This document shows, in pieces, positions 55,616 through 64,000 of a stretch of 64,000 nt of DNA. The first letter of the stretch is position 1, and each line of letters opens with the position of its first letter. The stretch lies in NCBI RefSeq assembly GCF_030272615.1, contig NC_081413.1, forward strand, positions 23,994,501-24,058,500. Reading direction: 5' to 3'. This DNA is from Cryptomeria japonica. Taxonomy: Eukaryota; Streptophyta; Pinopsida; Cupressales; Cupressaceae. The translations under genes were made by a program, and so were the position numbers. The notes under the pieces were generated by a model that was not told the origin of the DNA, did not search any database, and was given only the letters and a program-made list of their open reading frames with translations.

Positions 55616-57296
55616 AAAAAGCTTGACTGGGTGACTAGGACCTAATCCCACTCTAGCCAACACATTGGGAATACGAAAGAGCCTAGGGAGATAGCTCACT
55701 TTGGCTACTTATTGTGAGAAAGAGAGAGCCATGGATTATCTCTTAGGGTTTCTAGTCCTCTTGTTGTAAATGAAGGAAAGATGTGTAAAATAGGATGTGA
55801 TTGATCAACTAGACTAGGAGATAAACAATGAAGCATCTATGAACTGAAATTAAGGAAACTTGCAGATCTGAAATTGAGAAACTGAAAGCAAAGAAGGGGG
55901 AGGAATTTGGATGTGTGGCTGATGCCAAAAAATGAACCAAACTGACCAGGACCAGGATGCCACGCCCCTATCCCTAATGATCTGACAGAAAGCTGCAATT
56001 GAAGGATTGAAATCCTCAGATCCTGAGCCTGCACCCTGTCAATAATAACTGAATTTGAGGGGGAACATGGTTCCATGCCCCAATCCTAGGAAGGACTAGG
56101 GCACCACGCCCCCGTCCTTGATGGATTTGGGGTAGTTTGAGACTTTTGGATTGTCCTTATGCCTTCTATTGATATGTAAGTCCTTCGGGGTAACTGTACC
56201 TACATTGTAGCTGAAAAGAGAGGGTTTGGCTAGCTATGTAGGGTTTTGCCTCAGTCAAACCTCTGTGTTGGTGATTCCCACCTCCACAAATAGCCAGTTT
56301 GTATAGTAAAATAGTGTGTGCAGGAATCTTGTGTGTGTGCAAGACCCTAATATGAATGCAAACAATCTAGAGCAACCCTAAAGAGTAAACCCTAAATGCT
56401 TGTAATTGACAAAGTAAATACTCTAAATCAATGATGCAAAGTGATCTAAAGAATGAAGGTAAATATGTAAATTGATGTAATTAAGCTCATATAAAGACAT
56501 GAAAACAACATGAAACCATACCCAACCCCTAAGGGAGGGGTACAAGCCAATCGTCAGTCAGTGATCTCCTATTATTCTTCAATGTCTTCAAGGCTCCTAA
56601 TTGATGATGAATGCTTGACAAATACTTGATGAATGCTTGATGCATTTTGTTTAATTTTGTTGAAGACTCCACATAAGCTTCTCTTTCACTACATATAAGT
56701 CTCCTTGTGATCGCTTGTTCATAGATCTTAGATAGATTCGACTCCATCCCTTCAAATGAAGAAAGAGAGCTCTTATGTATGAAACCCTAGATCTTAATTT
56801 TTTCTTTAGGCCGACCTACGATTTGAATTTCTTGCCAATTTCTTGGGGTTAAGCATTATAATATCATAGGGTTATGCTCCAAAAATTTTGAGAAAATATC
56901 GGGGATCGTGTGCAAAGTGCACATGGTATGACCAAATTTTCACCAGATTTTTAGGGCCATTAGATATGATAGTATTAGAGCGAATCCCAAACTTACAACT
57001 GATTTTTAAATGTTTTGATATGCGAAATGGGGCCTTAAAGGTCGAAATAGGACATAATTAGGGCTTATGATTTAATGATTTATTGGAGGAATAAAATAAA
57101 AAGGGGCACACTTAGGGTAAAGGGCCCAATTTTATGATGTGGGGAGTGATGAAATATGACTTTAGATTTAATTAAGTTAATTAATTAAATGCTTAAAGGG
57201 AAATTACAATGCAAGATGCAAACACATTAAGGCGAGTGCTAAACTAAGCATAGAATTGTACCACCCTAGCGGGGGTGTACAATTTACAATGCTACA
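55616..57296 (-). repeat. E7 3' LTR
   Basis: 1681 bp. Minus strand starts TGTAGCATTGTAAATTGTAC (compare E2 TGTAGCGTCGTAAATTGTAC) and ends CCCCTCCACA. It includes the hairpin module at 56241-56282 and two GC-rich blocks (gccacgcccctatccctaat near 55958, caccacgcccccgtccttga near 56102) corresponding to the E2 LTR minisatellite position. Confidence 0.85.
56241..56282 (-). other. Two-hairpin leader module, E7 3' LTR copy
   Basis: Minus strand: hairpin 1 GGTGGGAATCACC, hairpin 2 GGTTTG-ACTGAGG-CAAAACC with one bulge. The 5' LTR copy near 63748-63784 is more damaged (GGTGGAAATAACC; one stem strand mutated). Confidence 0.45.
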
Positions 57297-58490
57297 TTTA
57301 GCCCCCACTTTAGCGGTCATATGACACTACGTGCATATGCAAGCTAAAGTAAAGAAAAGTAAACATTCATGAAAAAAGGATATATCCACAAGTTGTCGGA
57401 CGAAGCCCCCAACAATATTTGGAGTACACAGTTAGGAACCACACCCTACAAAACCACATGTTAGATAAAATCACAAAATAACCTAAATTCTTACTAAGGA
57501 AGGTGATGAAAATTTGAGGGTAGCTATATGCCCCCCCTGTGTCAGCTTGCTAATTTAGTGAGTTGAAAACGGGTATCATGTTTACCACATCGAATTCTGA
57601 AAGAATATTGATGACAAATGCTCCCAAGAAGATTTGATACAATATCAAAAACTACTGGAATATCATTTGGTAAGATAGAGGACTAAACCTCAATTCCAAC
57701 ATAACAAAGAGTGTGAGGATTTGAGAGCTCTCTAACACAAGATGAAATATTAAAATGGAAACAAATGCAAGAGACATAATCCAAAAATGCAACTCCTTAA
57801 AGGAAATTGTAAAAGAATGGAGGAGTGAAATGTCATCAAAAAGAGATTATTTATAGCAACACTCTTCTAAAGAAGCCAAGAGATCCTCATTAGGGACATG
57901 CACATTCATAAAATAGAAGGGTTTATTATAAAAGATACTACTCAATGAAGAAATGAAATTGATGAATGATCAAAGACTTCCAACACCAAGGAGGAGGTCC
58001 CAATTAAGGATATGTACTCAAGATCCCCATTAGGGATGCTTTTTCCAATATGAGAGAAGGAATTCAAATATGAATACACCTCTACAATCAATAAGAAATC
58101 CTTATAGAAGACACTACTTCACAAAGGGGAAATTTTAATCTTAAGAAGGAGAGATGTTTGAAATCACTCTTGCCCCCATATATAGGGAGAAGAGATGAGA
58201 TAGGAATAGGCTATTATGTTTCTTCCAAAAGTATGATTGAACGTGAAATTGTACCATCATGAATGACAATGAGCCCCCAGTAAGTGAGCTACCAATGTCA
58301 CATAGTGATGAGCAACATAATAGCCATTAATGTTATTTAAAGACATGATAGATTGAATGAGGTATTTGAATATGAAATGTTAAATGCTCTACTATAAGTG
58401 AGATTAAAAACATGTATAAGATGATTAATGTTAAAAATTATTTAGAAAGAGAGAAGTTTATAGGAGAAGAATAGGCCACTAAGTCATACT
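57297..58490 (-). other. E7 3' non-coding region
   Basis: The 300 bases next to the LTR match the reverse of 33600-33898 in E2 ('cgacgaagcccccaac', 'ttaggaacc(a/g)caccctaca', 'cgtgcatatgcaagctaaag'). The remainder, to 58490, has loosely repeated words such as 'agatccccattagggatg' and 'gatcctcattagggacatg' near 57890, 57990 and 58025, and no coding pattern. The pol and PMD sections of E2 are absent. Confidence 0.55.
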
Positions 58491-58494
58491 TTTC

Positions 58495-59205
58495 TTACAC
58501 ACAAGAAATCTTAGGAGAGAGATAAGTGTAATTCATTAGAGCCTTATTACTAGAAGAATTGATTTTATAATGAGTAGAAGATAAAGTCTCATAAGTGGGA
58601 TTAGAAATATCTTGAGGGGATTTGTAAAGAGATTTGTTCATCACCAAGATTTCCTTATGAGGGGGATGAGTGTTGAAAGAAGTAGAAGATGATTTAATCG
58701 AGGTGAGGTCATCATCACTACTAAATATAGCATTCACATTGAGAGATGGTCTTTTAGATGCTTTGGTGGGCTAAGAAGGATCATATCCAAGTCCAAATGA
58801 AGCTTCAAGTGTGTTATGTTCTAAAGGAACTTTAACTCCTTGTTCATTTGCACCACAACCATTGCCATTATAGCCACTCTTAGCTAAAATGTGAAAAATA
58901 GGACCATAAAGGGATGCCAAATCAGAAAGAGATGGTTGCACCTCATAGGTCTCAGTGCTATATGAATTAGAGGAAGGATTTGAAGAATTACTTGAATTAG
59001 ACGCAGCAACAAAGTAGTTACTTAGTTGTTAAGACAAAGTGGGTTTCTCTTTAGGTTCCTCCTTAGATTTCTCCTTCTAAGTCTTAGATCCTTTCCAAGA
59101 TACTCTATACTCTCCTATAAAAGTAGGGTTAAAGTCTAGAGATCCCCAATCATCATCTGAGAGTACCTTTTCAGGAGAAAAGATATCTTTGGGAGTAGAT
59201 TCTGA
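58495..59205 (-). pseudogene. E7 post-protease segment with G-patch-like motif
   Basis: Minus strand. It follows the protease: SDDDWGSLDFNPTFIGEYRV (E2 has DDWGSLDFNPTFVGEYKV), then ILAKSGYNGNGCGANEQGV, the counterpart of the E2 G-patch-like stretch, then SFGLGYDPS and KASKRP. It breaks off at 58495 with no RT after it. Several stops. Conservation of this block in a pol-less element suggests it is useful to the element. Confidence 0.6.
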
Positions 59206-59772
59206 TTAAGTAGAAGAATCAGGAGTACTAGAAGGAACAAGATCATCAAAGGAAATAGATTTATTTGAAGAAGTAGAGGGATTGGGAGAAGAATGGGAAG
59301 TAGTTGAACAAGAAGATCCAACTTTTAATGGTTCTTGAAGATTATCCGCTAACAAGGTGTATGTCTTATTGTTATAAATGAACTTAACTTGCCTATGCAA
59401 AGTTGAGGGGACAACTTGCATGCTATGAATCCACTGTCTCCCTAATAGAAGGTTATATGTCAAATTACCAGGCATGAAATGAATAAGTGTAGGTAACACA
59501 ATAGGACCTACCTTACCAGGCAAGGTTATGACACCTAAACATTGTTTAGTAACATTATCAAAACCTTGAATAGAAATAGAAGCGGGTTCGATGAGAGAAT
59601 GATCCACATTAATCTTATCCAATAAGTCCACACCGCAAACATTAAGGCCAGATCCATAGTCCACAAGGGTTCGTCTTATAATAGTATCGTTGATAATAAC
59701 CACAATCATAAGAGGATAATATTGATGTTGGATTTTATGAGAAGGTAACTCATCTTGCATGAATACAATTTG
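59206..59772 (-). pseudogene. E7 protease
   Basis: Minus strand, open for about 190 codons: QDELPSHKIQHQY, active site TLVDYGSGLNVCGVDLLDK (D-Y-G, where E2 has D-N-G), IHFMPGNLTYNLLLGRQWIHSMQVVPSTLHRQVKFIYNNK split across the usual strand pair. It lies directly downstream of the E8 insertion; upstream reading continues at 60948. Confidence 0.72.
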
Positions 59773-60947
59773 TGTTAGGCCCAATATGGAAAGCTGATGT
59801 ACTGAGAGGGGAGGGGTGAATTAGTACTCCAAAAAATTTCTTTGATAATAACCTTACTGTTATGCATAAACAGAATAGTGTAGTAACATAAAATAAAACT
59901 AAAATCAACAGATAACAATCATACATGATTCACTCCATAACACATATTTTTTGGTCACGCAGAAACTCTTGGTTAGAGAGAAAAACTATGGTGGGGATGG
60001 CACCCACAACTTCACTACTGCAATAATAAAGAATGCTCGGTTAGAGCTACATTTAGCTATTTCTGATAGCTTACCTTGTTAGGAGTATCAAGATCAGTTA
60101 GATCTACCTTACTAAAGGATTTTACAACACTATACAAGTGTAGCACCTGGTTAAAGGATTTACAATTTATAGACTTGGTTAGAGTCTTTTACCCTATTAA
60201 AGGTTTCTCTTACAACTTCAAAATATTACAATAAAATCATTACAAATATCTGCAACTTTACATCTGAAATGCTAAAGCAGATTCTATGTGCTCTGAATAA
60301 GATTACCTAGCTTGTAGCATACCTCGGTAACCCATAATGAAACTCGGTAAACCCTTCTGTTTACTCTGTTCTTCGACTGTTCACTGACAACCTTCTCGGT
60401 GACCTCTTTGTGTCTCTATAACAGTCTTCATTCATGCATACACACACACCTTATCACATCTCTTGTATCTAACCCTAAAATCATGCTATATAAATAAATC
60501 TCTTACAGCGGTGATTTAATTCATTGCTTCGATCTTACAAAAAGATTCTTCGAATGAATAACTAAACAAAATATCTCATTGGTTAGATTGACCTTGTAAT
60601 CATACACAATCTCCTAATGCAATTTCCAATGCAAAAATGGTTAGATGTGCCTCGATCTTGTAACACGTTTTCATGTGCATGTCCAGGTTCAATGTATCTG
60701 GTAAAACATTTCACTCGATGAATATCAACTGAGTGAGTTAACTTTACCACTCGGTAGCCATGAAACTTTACTCGGTAAACAACTCGGTGAATACTGCGTT
60801 CTGTGACTGCTTTCTTCTGTAACCGACTAGACTGTTCATACCGACTTCTCTGTGTTTACTGACTGTATGATTCAGTAATACTAGCCGACTAGAATATATA
60901 GTATGACTTTGGATATGAAACTAATGGCAATTTGATAAGTAGTAACA
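59773..60947 (-). mobile_element. E8: solo LTR inside E7 (E4/E6-like)
   Basis: 1175 bp, with perfect 5-bp duplication atttg (59768-59772 and 60948-60952). Plus-strand left end TGTTAGGCCCAATATGG then 'gtactgagaggggaggggtgaattagtact', as in E4 and E6. The right end was chosen at 60947 because removing it and one atttg restores the protein frame seen in E2. A second atttg at 60930 makes 60929 a weaker alternative. Confidence 0.72.
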
Positions 60948-61483
60948 ATTTGAGCGTTGGGTTTGTTTGTAGGATCAACCAAAGAAGCCATGTTATTAGG
61001 TGTCACTGCAGCTGGGACATCTAATTTTTTCAAAGAATCTTGTAACATCCCATGATAAGCAGGTGAAGTTTGAATCAAATCCCAAATAGAAATCTTGGCA
61101 AGAGTAGCTTTAAGTTGTTCAATAAGAGCACACTCCTTGCTAAGAGTCTGTGATATTCTAGATACTTGTGGAAGAGTAGGTTGAGAGGGAGGAAGTGAAG
61201 TTGGGATAACTGGAAGAGGATTAGGTTTCCTATTGTTTCTTGTGTTGTAGGTATGAGCAACCATATGATAACTCTCTTCAGTCATTTTCTTAACATACTC
61301 ATAAGGGCTCTTAGTAGAATAACCTCCTTGTATAGTAATAACAGGTTTCTTAGGAGTGCAAAAAGAATCATTAGCATAACCATCTTGAACCACTAAGATA
61401 GGATTACGTTGAGAACTTTTAGAAGGACAAGAACCTTGAACTGTGAAGAGGGGTTTATTAGGTGTTTCATTCACATGTATCAA
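60948..61483 (-). pseudogene. E7 VQG repeats and linker
   Basis: Minus strand. Three repeats PLFTVQGSCPS, PILVVQDGYAND and PVITIQGGYSTKSPYEY align with those of E2. Then SYHMVAHTYNTRNNRKPNPL and IEQLKATLAKISIWDLIQ, the linker before protease. No capsid motif. Confidence 0.7.
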
Positions 61484-61489
61484 ACTGAT

Positions 61490-62802
61490 CTAAGATGGTT
61501 TAGAAATATCAAAGGTGTCCTTACGAATTTTAGCAGAAGAATGGAAAAGATTGTTGGAAGAATTGTTGATAGTCTCTTCTTGCACTAAAATGTTATCATG
61601 GATAAGATCAATTTTAGGAGGTAGACTAGGAGTAGGCATTGATGTTTTTAAAGGAAGAGTATTAGTAGGAAAGGTCATATCATCCTCTGTCATCAAAGGA
61701 TCTACATGGGGAATAGACTCCCTATGAGAAGGATCAACATTACTCTATAAATTTTCACCTTTGAGAGGGAGACCTTTGAAAGAGATCTTAACAATCTCTT
61801 CTTGAAATAAGGTATCCTTATGAGTAGAACCTAGTTGGGGAAAAGGATATGCCTTACCTTTAGAGGAAAAATGATAGAGATTCATGGAAGGTGAGATGCT
61901 ATCAAGAGGGTTACTCTCATATGGTAGAGAATAATCAACACCTTCTTCTAATGGTTCGTCCCAAATAGTGAGGTCATTGAAAAAGTATTAGAAATATCTT
62001 GCACAAAGATGTCTTTATTGTTATTGCCAAGTTTGGGAGAAGGGATAACATTGCTCATTAATTCTTCATCCTTAGGAGGGAGAGCATCACTACACGTGTT
62101 TAAATGATCATCTTTCCTCAAAATGTGTTCAATAGGATGTTTAGGGGAGAGAGAATTAAGGAAATTGATTATGATTTCATCTTCTTTTTCTAAGGCATCT
62201 TTATGGGTAAGACAAGCTTTAGGGCAAGGAGAAGCATTTCTCATTAACGCATCATCTTTAGTGGGAATTTTGTTGAAGTCAAAAGAGGAAATGCCAACAC
62301 TAGGAAAAGTAGGGACAATACCATCTTCTTGCACAAAATGATCCTCATGAGGGGAGTATTATTTAGGAGGGAGATGAACATCTTTCTCCAAATATTCATG
62401 CTTAGGAAGGAGATCTTTGAAAGAAGTGCTCATAACCTCTTTTTGCACTAAAATGCCCCCATTGGTAAGACCAAATTTAGGAGAAGATAAGTCAATGTCC
62501 ATCAATAAATTTTCTCTTAGAGAGGCATCATGTAAATAAGGTAAAGAAACATTAAGAAAGGTGTTTATGATATCATCCTCTTCCTCTAAGATAGCTAGAT
62601 GGGAAGATCACATTTTAGGAGAATTGTCAAGATCACTCTTCAAATCTTCATCCTTAGGGAATGGGAGAATTTTGAAGGGGTTGGTAACAATTATTTTAGG
62701 CACGAAAATGTTTCCATAGATAGGAGGTGGTTATTTAAGAGATGGAAAAATTGAAGCAAGGGAAGCTAACCCATTATCACATTTATGAAACGAATGCATC
62801 AT
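61490..62802 (-). pseudogene. E7 N-terminal repeat region (about 45-residue degenerate repeats)
   Basis: From a minus-strand ATG at 62802 (MMHSFHKCDNGLASLASIF). The translated text repeats a unit of the form SPKxGLTHKDILVQEE...INFLNSLSPK about eight to ten times: SPKFGLTNGGILVQKE, CPKACLTHKDALEKEDE, SPKLGNNNKDIFVQD, FPQLGSTHKDTLFQEE, LPPKIDLIHDNILVQEE. Breaks occur near 62350, 61948 and 61740. E2 has only about 140 unrelated-looking acidic residues at this place. Confidence 0.55.
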
Positions 62803-63143
62803 GACAACAATTTTCCTCTTTCAAATGATAACATATACAAAAGAGAAGGAAATGTTCAATTTTAACCAATGCAAGCACTCTAAATGTTAATTTAGAAAAT
62901 AAAATTTATGAGTGAAATGTGTTCCTAAATCAGAGCTGAAATCAATGATCCCAATTAAGCTATCCACAAGTTCAATTTTGAAAAACAATTAGGGTTTTAG
63001 CAAAATTGACCTCTAAATTTTTTGATATTTGCAAGGAATTGAAACTTGTAAATGTAAATTTTAATTGGAAATAGAAAAAAACTCAAATATGAGAACATAA
63101 ATCATAATTAAAGAATATTGGATTCAAGTCAGGTTTACCAAAA

Positions 63144-64000
63144 TATGGAGGGGAAAAAGAGAGACCGGGTGACTAGGACCTAATCCCACTTTAGCCAACA
63201 CATTGGGAATATGAAAGAGCCTAGGGTGATAGATCACTTTGGCTACTTCTTGTGAGAAAGAGAAAGCCAAGGATTATCTCTTAGGGTTTCTATTACTCTT
63301 GTTGCAAATGAAGGAAAGATATGTAAAATAGGATGTGATTGATCAACTACACTAGGAGATAACCAATGAAGCATATATGAACTAAAATTGAGGAAAATTG
63401 CAGATCTAAAACTAAGATACTAAAAGAGGAGAAGGAGGAGGAATTTGGATGTGTACCTGATGCTAAAAATTGAGCCATACTGACTAGGACTAGGGTGCCA
63501 CGCCCTTGTCCCTGATGATCTGACATAAAGCTCCAACTGAAGGGCTGAAATCTTGAGATCTTGAGCTTGCACCTTGTAAAAAAGCACTAAATTTGAGGGG
63601 GACTGGGGCACCACACCCCTTTCCCTGATGGATTCGGGTTAGTCTAAGACTTTTGGGCTGTCCTTATGCCTTTTGTTGATCTGTAAGTCCTTCGGGGTAT
63701 CTGTACCTGCACTGTAGTTGAAAAGAGAGGGTTCGGGTGGCTATGTAGGATTTTTCCTCAGTCAAACCCCTATGTTGGTTATTTCCACCTCCACAAATAG
63801 CTGATTTGTATAGTAAAATAGTGTGTGTGCATGAATCTTGTGTGTGTGCAAGACCCTAAGATGAATGCAAACAATCTAGAGTAAACCCTAAATGCTTGTA
63901 ATTGAAAAAGTAAATGCTCTAAATCAATGATTCAAAGTGATCTAAAGAATGAATCTAAATATGTATATTGATGTAATTAAGCTCATATAAAGACATGAAA
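63144..64000 (-). repeat. E7 5' LTR, partial
   Basis: It matches 55616-56470 closely ('gggtgactaggacctaatccca', 'ccaacacattgggaata', 'tgtgtgtgcaagaccctaa') and runs to the window edge. The terminal dinucleotide next to the primer site is mutated (TATGG for TGTGG on the plus strand). Confidence 0.82.

Larger units (their letters stand above)
55616..64000 (-). mobile_element. E7: minus-strand E2-family element without pol, runs off right edge
   Basis: 3' LTR 55616-57296, purine tract (reverse of tttagcccccacttt) at 57297-57311, interior to 63143, and 5' LTR from 63144 to beyond 64000. The leader primer site, read on the minus strand, is TTGGTAAACCTGACTTGAATC, like E2. The interior has an N-terminal repeat region, VQG repeats, protease and G-patch-like motif in the same order as E2, then jumps to the 3' region. 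There is no RT, RNase H, integrase or PMD gene. Solo LTR E8 sits in the linker before protease. Confidence 0.82.

Noticed and set aside
1-64000. CRISPR arrays, rRNA or tRNA genes, organellar inserts, bacterial operons
   Set aside because: Looked for and not seen. Repeats present are LTRs, minisatellites or degenerate arrays, with no regular repeat-spacer pattern.

Overview
This window is nuclear DNA from a plant with a large, repeat-rich genome. It consists almost entirely of nested, decayed LTR retrotransposons. The element types are plant ones: Ty3/Gypsy chromovirus and Tat-like lineages, Ty1/Copia, a TRIM, and a captured plant mobile domain (PMD) gene. Long old LTRs and multi-level nesting would suit a conifer or other gymnosperm, but the sequence does not prove a species. 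I see no rRNA, tRNA, CRISPR array, organellar or bacterial gene, and no intact host gene.

Layout. 1-1080 is an LTR-like fragment running off the left edge. 1527-2331 is a tandemly duplicated miniature LTR element (TRIM). 2992-6642 is E0, a short Ty3-type gag/protease element with a perfect 5-bp target duplication (aattt). 6648-9533 is AT-rich with coding-like minus-strand scraps. 9539-44027 is the main nest: host element E1 (about 8 kb once inserts are removed, TSD ttcat/ttcac) carries three insertions. These are E3 (11925-19773, chromovirus, TSD gtatt), E2 (22731-35541, Tat-like, TSD cttta) and E4 (36380-42131, minus strand, no reverse transcriptase, TSD gatcc/aatcc). 46035-about 54850 is E5, a Ty1/Copia element with a truncated 3' LTR and an inserted solo LTR E6 (52094-53338, TSD gtcta/gttta). 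55616-64000 is E7, a minus-strand relative of E2 without pol, interrupted by solo LTR E8 (59773-60947, TSD atttg) and leaving the right edge inside its 5' LTR.

Best leads. (1) E2 carries, antisense to its own pol, a PMD (MAIN-like) gene with a three-exon structure and two introns whose splice sites keep the reading frame. (2) A GC-rich minisatellite fills the first intron of that gene and shares its core with a second minisatellite in the LTRs of the same element. (3) A two-hairpin module in the transcribed leader recurs in three LTR families (window start, E1, E2/E7), with one compensatory base-pair change. (4) E1 has gag and protease but no visible pol, while E2 has protease to integrase but no recognisable capsid; they share primer site, purine tract and hairpins, which suggests complementation. 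(5) E4 is a two-gene non-autonomous element with a coiled-coil, four-zinc-knuckle protein and a second large protein of unknown function.

All coding regions are broken, mostly by single nonsense changes, so every gene is a relic. Coordinates of LTR ends were set by reading the two copies against each other and by matching the flanking target duplications.
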